Source: Hemicentrotus pulcherrimus
Lineage: Eukaryota > Echinodermata > Echinoidea > Camarodonta > Strongylocentrotidae
Direction of reading: 5' to 3'
Length of the DNA stretch: 27,832 nt
Assembly (NCBI GenBank): GCA_003118195.1
Contig: BEXV01001703.1
Coordinates: 63,878-91,709 of the forward strand
This document shows positions 17,625 through 26,912 of the stretch, one piece after another. The position numbers and the translations under genes are program-made. The notes beneath the pieces are model-generated. The model was not told the origin of the DNA and ran no database searches. It saw nothing but the letters and a program-made list of their open reading frames with translations. How positions within the stretch are numbered: the stretch's first letter is position 1; each line of letters begins with the position of its first letter.

Positions 17625-18941
17625 AGTTTGAGCCACATTTTTCAAATGATAGTGAATAGGTTTTATTACACTGCACAGCTCTAGTCAGGACTGTAGTAGG
17701 TCACATCATTTGCTATCAAAGCAGAATAAGACTTCCTTAAAGAGATGGTTTATTGATTTCAAACTTGACTGAATTTGGTATCATTGCAATCGAAAAATTA
17801 CACTGAGTAAAATCATTAAATCTGTGTAACTTGTACATTCGAGCGAAATTTATACAAGTTGATTGAACTTGACGAAAAATCATCCCACTCAACGCCCCCA
17901 AAACATCGTAAGTCAGCTGATTTTCGAAGTGACGTCACAATATGAACAGCGGGCCGCTCAGCTGAAACGATTGATGACGGTGCGAGATGCAGTTTGCGTG
18001 CGAATCACATGTATTGCATTGCCTCTCGAGTACCGTACCCATTTATACCTAACGCTGTTTACCTTCATCAAATATGGATATATGGAAATATGGATATGGA
18101 CGAAAACATACTTGATTTTACTCCAGAAGGCTCCTCCATGGCATGGTTTTTGTTCTTAATCTGACGTTAGTCTAGATAAATGGTATATAACTTCCAAAAA
18201 GCGAGTGAATATATCGTTGATGTAGCCTTCAAGTTTCCCGAAGCTGGAAGCTGTGCGTGTGTACTCTGTGCATGTACTATGTGTTCAATACACTGACCTC
18301 TATGCGTGCATCACATCTAGCGCAGCTTGCTAGCCAGCTTAGCCAGTAGCCCGCCTTTTTTTTTTTCTTCTGATTTTTATGCTCAAATGTGACGGGAAAA
18401 AATATAAAAATCAAACACATTTGTAGAAAGTATCATTTATTCAGTGTATCTCAATCAAAATGCCCCAAAAGAGGAAATATCACCACTGGCGGTAAATATA
18501 CAAACAACGTTAACCCATATCTGAAAATTGCGATGGGTATCAAACATTATCCTGAATGTGTGATGTAGGTTGTTCATATTGTGACGTCATCGTTTCGCAT
18601 GTAACATAACGCCGTCATTTCACTTAGTGAGTGGGTTCAGGAAAGGGTAACAAAATTGCATTTAATTTATTCCTTACAACAGTGAGGGCTTCAAAAGTAC
18701 TCTGCTCATTTTGTTAATGTTCTCAGCAATCTGTAGAGGTGTCATTTGCCCATTTTCCACATTTCAATGAACCATCTCTTTAATTGACTCAGGCAGTACA
18801 AAAAAGAGGAACATTAAATCAGGTAATACTGCTTACCGGTAGATTAGCATATTCTGTCTATTGATGTTCAAATATCTCAAAACATTATATACTGACACAG
18901 TGTGAATGTACAGACTGTTGCTGGAATCCCATAATATAGAG
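17625..18941 (+). pseudogene. Receptor-family pseudogene fragment A, split by a TTAA element
   Basis: 17625-17736 and 18784-18941 together correspond to the second Ig-like domain and Cys-rich segment. In the family frame the first part reads LHCTALVRTVVGHIICYQ, preceded by TAG where the genes have the TGG of EW. The second part corresponds to LTQ...LNQ...SNISKHY..ECTDCCWNP with frameshifts. The first Ig domain, signal peptide and membrane segment are absent. A TTAA-flanked element interrupts it. Confidence 0.8.
17737..18783. mobile_element. TTAA-flanked TIR element, about 1.05 kb (piggyBac-type non-autonomous?)
   Basis: Left end TTAAAGAGATGGTTTATTG, right end reverse-complemented TTAAAGAGATGGTTCATTG; TTAA at both borders; insertion within the pseudogene defines the ends precisely. 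TTAA target duplication is typical of piggyBac-like elements (family knowledge), but no transposase is visible. The 98-codon open frame at 17863-18159 is not recognisable. Two TGACGTCA palindromes occur inside (about 17931 and 18582). Confidence 0.78.
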
Positions 18942-19520
18942 GTACCTAAAACCAGCACCCTATTATAGCTTTGTTTACGGTGATGCTAAACAAAACCATT
19001 TCTACAAGGTTTAAGAAATGCTGTATACATGTATGTAAATGATGATATATCATGTTTGTTTTTAACATGTGTTACAAAACATGTACATGTACATGTATGT
19101 AGCAGTGGTTTCATTAAACATATTTAGCCTGCAATTACCACACTGTCTTCTTTTTACTGTGATCCCTGAGTCTAAATACTATTATGTTCTCCTCAAACCG
19201 CGCAATATGCAATGTCTCACATCTCATTTGATTATCAATGGCAAGCCAGTATTAAGTGTTACTACAGTACATTTGCTCAAGCAACTTTGGCTTTGGGCTT
19301 TATTTTGGCAATGAAACCTGTGTAGGGTTTAGAGTTATGTTAGGGGTTGCAATTGAGTTTTGTGTTAAGTTTCAAGAATTTGGGTAGAGTGCTGGATATG
19401 AGAAGTTAGAGATTCAACTAGTTAAGGAAGTTGAAAGTGGAGAAACAGGAGCATGTGTCATACAATCCAGTATCCATCTCCCTCCCTCCCCCCTCTCTCT
19501 CTCCCTCTCTCCAAACCTAC
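18942..19520 (+). repeat. Duplicated downstream flank leading into the UBR4 exon array
   Basis: Matches 26912-27712. Shared blocks are GGTGATGCTAAACAAAA, GCAATTACCACAC, TTGATTATCAATGGCAAGCC, GGAAGTTGAAAGYGGAGAAA and CAGGAGCATGTGTCATACAA. Both copies end in CT-rich microsatellite followed by a UBR4 exon copy. A second, unrelated stretch (27120-27260) is inserted only in the right-hand copy. Confidence 0.75.
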
Positions 19521-19577
19521 CTCTACATCCCTCATGAGAGGCCCTAGGTCTGGTTCATTGGAGCTGTAAGGGTTACC
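19521..19577 (-). pseudogene. UBR4 upstream exon, array copy 1 (57 nt, short form)
   Basis: Same acceptor (gatgcag) and donor (gtaggt) as the full copies but lacks 16 bases encoding most of KNKIC. It is 19 codons long, reads [19 protein letters not shown] and enters and leaves in phase 0, so joining it directly to exon A would shift the frame. It could only be tolerated upstream of a 73-nt copy, of which none follows it in transcription order. Confidence 0.75.
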
Positions 19578-19658
19578 CTGCATCTCTCTCTCTCTCTCTC
19601 TTCCCCTTTCTCTCTCTCCACCCCCCTCTCTCTCTCCTTCTCCCTCCAGGAAACCTAC

Positions 19659-19731
19659 CTCTGCATATCTTGTTCTTGACATCCCTCATGAGAGGCCCTA
19701 GGTCTGGTTCATTGGAGCTGTAAGGGTTACC
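19659..19731 (-). CDS. UBR4: UBR4 upstream exon, array copy 2 (73 nt, full form)
   Basis: Acceptor atgcag, donor gtaggt. Encodes [20 protein letters not shown] and KICR plus one base. Splicing to exon A at 12287 gives ...[17 protein letters not shown], which is contiguous UBR4 sequence. Sequence upstream of the acceptor is (GA)n rather than pyrimidine-rich, so acceptor strength is doubtful. Of the full-length copies it is the nearest to exon A, with a predicted intron of 7.4 kb. Confidence 0.75.
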
Positions 19732-19732
19732 C

Positions 19733-19768
<36 letters not shown>

Positions 19769-19827
19769 CCTTTCTCTCTCTCCACCCCCTCTCTCTCTCC
19801 TTCTCCCTCCAGGAAACCTACATGTAC

Positions 19828-19906
19828 CTCTACATACATGTATCTTGTTCTTGACATCCCTCATGAGAGGCCCTAGGTCTGGTTCATTGGAGCTGTAAGG
19901 GTTACT
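19828..19906 (-). CDS. UBR4: UBR4 upstream exon, array copy 3 (79 nt, two-codon insertion)
   Basis: As the full form, but begins SNPYSS and carries a 6-nt insertion (CATGTA-type) giving KNKIHVCR. Frame stays open with the same exit phase. Donor is gtacat, weaker than gtaggt. The insertion falls next to a TACATGTA palindrome, so it is probably repeat-driven. Confidence 0.55.
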
Positions 19907-19993
19907 CTGCATCTCTCTCTCTCTCTCTCTCTCTCTTCCCCTTTCTCTCTCTCCACCACCCTCTCTCTCTCCTTCTCCCTCCAGGAAACCTAC

Positions 19994-20050
19994 CTCTACA
20001 TCCCTCATGAGAGGCCCTAGGTCTGGTTCATTGGAGCTGTAAGGATTTCC
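19994..20050 (-). pseudogene. UBR4 upstream exon, array copy 4 (57 nt, short form)
   Basis: Carries exactly the same 16-base deletion as copy 1, so both descend from one deleted ancestor by array duplication. Reads [19 protein letters not shown] in phase 0 to 0. Because copies 3 and 2 lie downstream of it in transcription order, it could be included as a frame-neutral 19-codon cassette. Confidence 0.65.
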
Positions 20051-20089
20051 CTGCATCTCTCTCTCTCTTTCTCTCTCCATAAAACCTAC

Positions 20090-20162
20090 CTCTGCATATC
20101 TTGTTCTTGACATCCCTCATGAGAGGCCCTAGGTCTGGTTCATTGGAGCTGTAAGGGTTACC
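20090..20162 (-). CDS. UBR4: UBR4 upstream exon, array copy 5 (73 nt, full form)
   Basis: Protein-identical to copy 2 ([24 protein letters not shown]). Acceptor is atgtag, donor gtaggt. It is the outermost copy of this array. It is a candidate for the functional exon, equally with copy 2; the sequence alone cannot decide. Confidence 0.7.
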
Positions 20163-20254
20163 CTACATCTCTCTCTCTCTCCCCCACCCACCGACTCTCA
20201 ATCTCTCTCTCTCTCTCTCCCTCTCCCTCTCTCTCTCCACCCCCTCTCTCTCTN

Positions 20255-21272
20255 ATGCTCATTACTCAGCCAGTATACATTTTCTTCCAAAATTGTTAGG
20301 CACATGTTATTTATTTGTAATCTTGAACATTCAGTGTAAGTTTCGTTTGATTCTGTGAAAATTAATTTTTCTTTTTTCACCATTACTGGAGTTTCTCTTT
20401 AAGATACCGCAATAACAAGGATAAAACCTGTAGTTTCAGAAATTGACCTCTTTGACCTTGAACATCTGATTAATTGTCTTTCAATGATGCTTCATGTACA
20501 TACTGGTACTATCATTAAAGGTACCGGTAATACAAAGTTTTGGGAAATTTTGAAAATTGGCTGGGTAGTGATTCTTTACAAATTTGATATATTTGGATGC
20601 CCCTGTGGATGTATTATAAGCACTGAAAAAATTAGCCCCTAAAACAGTTCTGCTTTCGAGAAAAATTAAATTACAAAACTTACCGGTGCATGCTCCCAGT
20701 AAATTTTGATAAATTTCAAATAGGGCTTACGACCATACAATGGAAGCTGCGACCATGAAAATCTCAGAATACGTAGTTGTGATATATAATTTCAAACATA
20801 AATAGCAAATCAGTCAATTTTAGTCAAGAAACATTGTTTTATAGCTAAATCAATACCAGTCTTGAGAGCGCGCTATACAACATAAAGAGTTTATTATTCA
20901 CAAATGTTTCACCCTAGACTCCATTTCAACCGCGACAACGATCACTGAAAATTGTAGGGTCGCATATGCTTCCAATATGTTCATTTGAACCAAATTCATG
21001 ACCCCATACCAAAACTTTGTAATTTTAATTTTGAACCCCATATCTCTAGTGGTTCTAGAGATATCGCATTAGCATATGGCTACATCCTGTAATTTCAGAA
21101 ATCAACCGCTATGGCATTTGACCCTTGACCTATTTATGCTAAATCTGATTAGATCATCTTCCTATGGTGATACATACTATCACCAAGTTTGAGCAAGATT
21201 GGCACACACTAGACGAGGTTCATTTCTTCTTTTGTACCCAATGTTATACACCTATTCAACAGTTCTACAGTA
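20255..21272. repeat. Dispersed GACCTTTGACC-type repeat and inverted-end block
   Basis: 20430-20530 and 21070-21200 share the pattern CCTGTARTTTCAGAAAT, then GACC(T)TTGACC and ATCTGATTA, a degenerate dispersed repeat typical of invertebrate genomes. Between them a segment starts near 20525 with AATACAAAGTTTTGG and ends near 21025 with the inverted CCAAAACTTTGTAATTTT, consistent with a TIR element of about 500 bases. No gene. Confidence 0.5.
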
Positions 21273-21602
21273 TTAAAGAGTAGGTCGAGTTCTGGGAAGA
21301 GGTAAAAAATAATTTGTGAGCGTTATCATTGTTATTATGCAAGGGTGGAAGAACATCAGATTAAACATGTTCCTTGAAAAGCATGGCTCTTGAAATGCCT
21401 TCATATTCTAAATATGNTTATTCTGTGAACAGTGCTTGTAACTTTGCCAAGATTTGGCCAAATTTCTTATCATTTTGATGATTCCAGAACCTTGCAATAC
21501 ACACAAATACTTATATACTAGGAGATCAACCTTTTCCGATAGATCCCACATCGTTTCTTTCACAATGCAATCCCATGACCAGAACTCAACTTTATCTTTA
21601 AA
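21273..21602. mobile_element. TIR element family X, copy 1 (internally deleted or gapped)
   Basis: Ends TTAAAGAGTAGGTCGAGTTC and, in reverse complement, TTAAAGATAAAGTTGAGTTC. Inverted relative to the copy at 25271-25662; about 70 bases of the middle are absent at the n (21417), which may be an assembly gap. Both borders carry TTAA. Confidence 0.8.
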
Positions 21603-22169
21603 GGCGATAGTGTTTAGGGGGGAGGCTGTGATCTGAATCAAACATTTTTCGCACATTGTAGGAGGGCGTTAACAACTAACATGGATGATAACTGGTTGAT
21701 TATTAAACCAGGGCCCGTCTTATCGTGTGTTTGCAGTCTCTTATCTCTTATGTACATTGTTGCGATTGATATATATTGCTGATGTATTAATATCATTCTT
21801 TCATTCTGACAATTGTGTTGACCAGTGTAGTTTAATGAGATGAATTACCTTTTCCTGTATTATTTTTCTGACACTCATTGGTGTACATGTAGTAACATCC
21901 TTAAAACTTCTTTTGTATTTTCTTCTGTTCTGTGATCACATGTTATATAGTTGTCATTGTAAACTTTTTTACACTTCTTTGTTATGTATAATTCTGCTAT
22001 GACATGATCTTTGTTATTGTTCAACCAATGGAAAAATAATTTCTGCTGTATGATAGATGAATCGATTAATTCAAATTAATTCAATTAAATAATTAGTTTA
22101 CATATTGTGTATTGTACCCTGCCTTGCTTTTTCCAGAAGAAAAAAATGGGTTGATAACAGGTTTAAAGC
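21603..22169. other. Unique spacer before duplicated flank of receptor gene 3
   Basis: AT-rich; nothing recognised. Confidence 0.6.
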
Positions 22170-23752
22170 AGGTGGTTGATGTACTGATAACACTATAAAA
22201 CTCTCACACTTGTGTTTACCAGTACTGTATAAAGCAGTATCAAACCTTCAACCATATCAAATAGTGAGATAAACCTAAGCAAAGGATGTACTACAAAAAT
22301 TGGTAAGCATGCATCAATATTCCATATGGTTATTTAATTCTCCGATATATTAAATATCATTGAACTTCATTTTGATTCATTTGTAGAAACAATTGTATTC
22401 CTTTGATTAAAACATAATAATTGGACATAAATGCCATGTACGTCCATGGAATTTTGCACTACATAGATGTGTAATCCTATGACATTCTCACAAAATCTGG
22501 TACATGTTTTCTTTGGGTTTAAAAGGTATCCTACAAATGATACGTACTTACATGTACAAAGAGATGCATTCAGGCCTTGGAAGCCCTTCATCAGTGACAA
22601 TTTTTTTTTTTAACTACCGATGTGTATGTCAATATTTCTGGGCAAAAGAAAAAGGGTATATTATTGTGTCATGTGTGTTTTCATTGTAAAATCAAAATAA
22701 TTAATAAAATGTGATTTACTTTTTTAGACTGGTTATTCCATGCTACTAAACAAAGCGGTATTGGAAACTACTCAGTATCTTTGTAAAATTTGGTGGAAAC
22801 ATATCAGCGACCAAACTTCACTAAACAAAGAAACTTATAGAACTACACTGTTTTTACTTTGTTACCAATTCTCAAGGGCCAATGTTAGAAGGCATTTAAT
22901 CTTCTACAGAAAAGAATCCTGGTGACACATTCCGTACCAATTGGAGTATATTGCAGCTAGAGCATCAAACCACTTCCAAAGATTTCTGTAAAACAGGATT
23001 GGATCATTCCTACATTTTGATTGTAAAGGCATTTACTTCAATTGCAAAGCATAACATCCCTCCCAGGAGCAGATGTATCAACATCAGAAGCAACACATTA
23101 CTTTTTACGCCGAATGGAACAGGTATTATTGTTATACATGTACTACATACACGCCGTACTAAGGACCTTGCAGACATACATTGAAGTTGTATACATGCAC
23201 ATTGTACAAGAAACAAGCAAAACCGAGCTGTGGAAACTGTGTAATCCCGGACTGAAACATTTTAAATATTAAATTGTGTCATGCAAGTCTACTGGGGATT
23301 TTATTGCAAAGAAGAAAAATAATATCGAGAACATATTACAAAGTAGCAAAGTATCAATATGTTTTTATCTGTTTCGTAACAGGTATAACTATTTTTCAGT
23401 TCAATATTTTAAAGAAATATGGGTTTGCATTTTTATGTTGTAATTCGTGAAGCATGATGAGTATGATTAATGTCAGAGTATATATCTTGCTGAAATGAAT
23501 TACATCTTCTATTTCAAAGATTATAAATGTTATTATATAAGTTATAAATGTGTAAAACAAAAGTAACACATAATTTGTATATTTTTATGTTCATGTTCTG
23601 ACATACATGTATTAAATGTTTTAAGATAAACAAAAAACTGTGTAACATATTGATCAAAACAGAAACTTTTTACTTGGAAGAGTATTCGCATGTCCATAAG
23701 TCAGTTCTATTTGTTAGCTCAAAACTTGAATTAAAAAAAAAAAATTTCTGTC
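22170..23752 (+). repeat. 5' flank of receptor gene 3, paralogous to 13250-14451
   Basis: Colinear with the gene 1 flank but with an extra stretch of about 375 bases at 23275-23645 and many indels. It ends in the conserved acceptor-like TTTCTGTCCAG at 23755. The presumed promoter lies within this copy and the gene 1 copy; no TATA box can be assigned. Confidence 0.72.
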
Positions 23753-23797
23753 CAGTGTTTTTCATCAGCTCTATCAAGTCTCAAGCTCCTGAAGAAA

Positions 23798-24751
23798 ATG
23801 AGCCTTTTCCTAATCTTTACTTTGTTGATTATATTCAGCAAATACACCGGTTATAATTCAAAAGTGATATATATCCAAGAAGGTAGGGTGGCAAAGCTTA
23901 CTTTCCACTATCCATGTAATGGTACAGAAGTTACATTAAGGCATGGATATCAAGCACCATTTTACAATTCTGCAAATCCTGATTCTAGCTCGTTGCCTCC
24001 CAATAAATTTGTACTGCCTGTCAATCAGAATAGAAGTGGGATTGAAAAGTGCTCAATCCATCTAACTATTGATCCTGTTTCAAGAGATGATGTAGGTACA
24101 TATATTCTCACTGTTTATAAGAATGGTGTCATGCTGCCTGAGTACCCCAGAATTGGTTTACATGTAAATTATCCTCCCGGCAAGGCTTCATGTGAATCAA
24201 ACAATGAATATAGTGATAGAGAGTGGGCTTCATTACAATGCACAGCTCCACTCGGAACTGTAGCAGGTCACATCATTTGCTATCAAAATGGTATGAGACT
24301 TCCTAAATTGACTCAACCAGTACAAGACAGGAAAACATTAAGACAGGTCATATTGGTTAGATTAGCAGATCCTGTATTCTGTTGTTCTTCCACATTAGAC
24401 ATATATACAAACGGCAGTGATTGTAAGGACTTTGCATGGGATCCTATTTTGAATATTGCATTGACAGAATTTTCGGATGCTGGTCCTGTTCCCTTATCTA
24501 CACAAGATCCCACATTATCAAATGACCATACATGTACATATACAGACCCTACTCTTTCTTTCACTTCAGAAAAGGCAACAAAAATGTCCACAATCCAAGA
24601 GAAATGCGTGTGTTCCAATAGCGCACTGTATATATTAATTGGTATTTTGATTCCGGTGATCATGGTCTTAGTAGTGATGTATCATCACCAGATTAAGAAA
24701 ATCAAGAAACTAAACACACAACTGCCTGCCAGGAATGGTTCTAAAATCTAA
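23798..24751 (+). CDS. Ig-like type I membrane receptor, paralogue 3 (317 aa)
   Basis: Signal peptide MSLFLIFTLLIIFSKYTGYN; V-like Ig domain (YPC, KCSIHLTIDP, D-V-G-T-Y) nearly as in genes 1 and 2; second Ig-like domain from PPGKASCESN to VFCCSS. The membrane-proximal segment has lost most of the Cys pattern (DCKDFAWDPILN against CECTHCCWDPIQN) and has extra Thr/Cys (HTCTYTDPTL). Transmembrane helix within LYILIGILIPVIMVLVVMY, tail YHHQIKKIKK... of about 25 residues. Coding is intronless; the start is shared in position with the paralogues. Divergence is concentrated in residues about 196-270, while the first Ig domain is strongly conserved. Confidence 0.86.
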   Translation: MSLFLIFTLLIIFSKYTGYNSKVIYIQEGRVAKLTFHYPCNGTEVTLRHGYQAPFYNSANPDSSSLPPNKFVLPVNQNRSGIEKCSIHLTIDPVSRDDVGTYILTVYKNGVMLPEYPRIGLHVNYPPGKASCESNNEYSDREWASLQCTAPLGTVAGHIICYQNGMRLPKLTQPVQDRKTLRQVILVRLADPVFCCSSTLDIYTNGSDCKDFAWDPILNIALTEFSDAGPVPLSTQDPTLSNDHTCTYTDPTLSFTSEKATKMSTIQEKCVCSNSALYILIGILIPVIMVLVVMYHHQIKKIKKLNTQLPARNGSKI

Positions 24752-25270
24752 TGTATAATTTTACTGATCATTATTATATTATTCAGTGATGTTCACTCGT
24801 GATGTGATAGCAAGACGTATTGGCTGTTGAAAGAGAGTTAGCCATATGTATAAACACTGTGAAACAGAGACAAGTAAAGTAATATTCTGATTTTGTGCAA
24901 TACTCTTATCTTTGTGTAATTTTGTGTAAATCAGAGTGTGAGAAAACTACATTGTAGAACATTTGGTATTTCAATTTTGATAATGTATATATGATATTAG
25001 TGGTTTTTACATGTGCTGTAATAGCAAGATGTACATGACTGTTATAAAAAGGGAGGTGTTGTTTCAACCTTTTCATTGTATGTATATATACACACACACA
25101 CACTGTATTATATCATATTTTTTTGCATTATTCTTTTTTTCTACAATGTTCTATTTTTGTGCAGTATTCTATCTTTTTGCAATAGACTATTTTCGTAAAT
25201 TTCTCTATTTCTCCGCAACATTTTCAATTTCAGTGTTATATTCAAATTTTGTGCAATATTTAGTTTCTGG
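24752..25270 (+). other. 3' flank of gene 3
   Basis: AT-rich, with repeated TTTTGTGCAATA motifs also found after gene 2, and a short (CA)n at 25089-25101. No gene. Confidence 0.65.
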
Positions 25271-25662
25271 TTAAAGATAAAGTTGAGTTCTGGTCATGCG
25301 ATTGCATTGTCAAAGAAACATTGTGGAATCAATCAGAAAAGGTTGATCATCTAGCATATAAGTATTGGTGTGTACTGCAAGGTTCTGGAATCATTAAAAT
25401 GATCAGAAATTTGACCCAGTCTTGGAAAAGTTACAAGCACTCCACACAGAAAGATGTGTGTGGGACTACACAACCATGTAGCATAAAAATCTGTCCCGAT
25501 TTTTATGATGTAACATGCCATTTTAGAATATCAAGGCATTTGAAGAGCCATGGTTTTCAGGGAACATTTTTTATCTGATGTTTTTCCACCCTTGCATTAT
25601 AACAATGATAATGCTCACAAATTATTTTTCACCTCTTCCCAGAACTCCACCTTCTCTTTAAA
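25271..25662. mobile_element. TIR element family X, full-length copy (392 bp)
   Basis: Ends TTAAAGATAAAGTTGAGTTC and reverse-complemented TTAAAGAGAAGGTGGAGTTC, bordered by TTAA. It is the complete reference for the truncated copies at 1-213 and 21273-21602. It is absent from the paralogous gene 2 flank, so it inserted after the duplication. The open frames inside are not proteins. Confidence 0.85.
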
Positions 25663-26694
25663 CCATTTTATCTACAATCTTTTATTTTGGTTTCAAAACA
25701 TTTCTTTGTTTCTCACATGTTTGTATGCATGTTTATACTGCTTGCAGGTAATTCGTAGTATTCAGAGATTTCTGTTTCAACGTGTTCAGATGTATACACA
25801 TTGTATTACAAGCATAGCAATATTCCATTTTGTGCAATACACTGTATTCTATTTTTGTGCAATACTTTCAATTTTGTGTGACATCATTTTATCTATAGTA
25901 TCTTACTTTCTTTTGACAAATATTTCTTGGTTTTTCACATGTTATACTGCTTGCATGCAATGCAGAGTATTGTTAAATTTTTAAAAGGGGTCAATATTTG
26001 TTTTGCATTATTCTAATGTATCTACATGTATGGGATAGAACAAAACTCCTCATTAGCTTCTCCTGAAATCTGTGTATATTTGAAATAATTAAATACTTAG
26101 TGATAAGCTTTTTTTTTAAAAATACATTATTATTATGATCTAATTTTTTAAAATTTTAAAACATTTTGTAGGCCAACCATCTGGTACTGTGGCAGAGTCA
26201 AAGCATGCAGATTCAATTTTGTATTACATTGTAAGAGTGGGTAAATTTCTTTTTAAACTTCTTCTCATTAAAAGTATACTTCATTGTTTAATGTTACTTA
26301 TCAAATATTCATTTGAATCTTGCCTTTTAAGAATAATAAATTGTTTCTTTTATAGCGCTATATCCAGTTTACAACTGATCGAAGCGCTTTACAAAACAAA
26401 TACATCAATGAATTAAAACTCAACAATGCTAGAAAATGTAATGCAGTTTATTACAATGTAAATAGGTGTGTTTTTAGATGTTTATTACATACTTCCATTG
26501 ACATACTACAGCGTAATTCACAAGGTAACCTATTCCATGTAACCGGACCACTGTAGTGGAAACTTCGCTCACCTACATGTATCTTTGATTTTAATCTAGG
26601 CACATTACATTTCTCTTCAATTTCAAGTGCAAATATATTTTGGGTTATTTCCTTGCCTGTAAGTTTTTAACAAAAAATTTACAGCACAGTTTTC
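25663..26694 (+). other. Continuation of gene 3 3' flank
   Basis: Paralogous to parts of 16900-17620. Around 26348-26395 a TATAGCGCTATATC...GAAGCGCTTTAC stretch present only here resembles the end of a common invertebrate MITE. No gene recognised. Confidence 0.6.
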
Positions 26695-26912
26695 TAATAA
26701 TGAAGAATAGGTTCCATTACACCTGTACAGCTCTAGTCAGGACTGTAGCAGGTCAGATCATTTGCAATGAAAACTTTCTTCCTTGACTCAAACAATAGAA
26801 AACAGAGAAAGTAAGTCCAGTATTATTGGTTAGATTAGCATACCTTGTGTATTGCTGTTCAAATATTTCAAAACATTACACTGACACGATTTGAATGTAA
26901 AACCTGCCTTCT
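26695..26912 (+). pseudogene. Receptor-family pseudogene fragment B
   Basis: Corresponds to fragment A without the TTAA insertion. It keeps the same TAG in place of the EW tryptophan codon and adds frameshifting insertions (CACCTGTACAG). Similarity continues through the YCCSN region (TATTGCTGTTCAAATATTTC) to CTGACAC..TTTGAATGTA. Only the second Ig-like domain is represented. It marks the duplication of gene plus pseudogene as a unit. Confidence 0.8.

Larger units (their letters stand above)
19480..20254. repeat. Tandem exon array with (CT)n spacers
   Basis: Five UBR4 exon copies separated by CT/CCCTCTCT microsatellite and a conserved CCCTCCAGGAAACCTAC flank; donor-to-donor spacings are 138, 169, 166 and 96 bases. 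Full and short forms alternate, suggesting expansion by unequal exchange of multi-copy blocks. The n at 20254 lies in the terminal microsatellite, so copy number may be under-called. Confidence 0.85.

Noticed and set aside
17863..18159. 98-codon open frame in the TTAA element as a transposase fragment
   Set aside because: No recognisable DDE/DDD motif or similarity; length is within chance and it is confined to a non-autonomous element.
19458..20113. Long minus-strand open frames rich in Arg-Glu/Gly-Glu repeats
   Set aside because: Translation of (GA)n microsatellite between UBR4 exon copies; only the [18 protein letters not shown] parts are meaningful.
25321..25984. 85- and 144-codon plus-strand open frames
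   Set aside because: They fall in family-X element and AT-rich flank, are not kept in the paralogous flank of gene 2 and have no recognisable domain.
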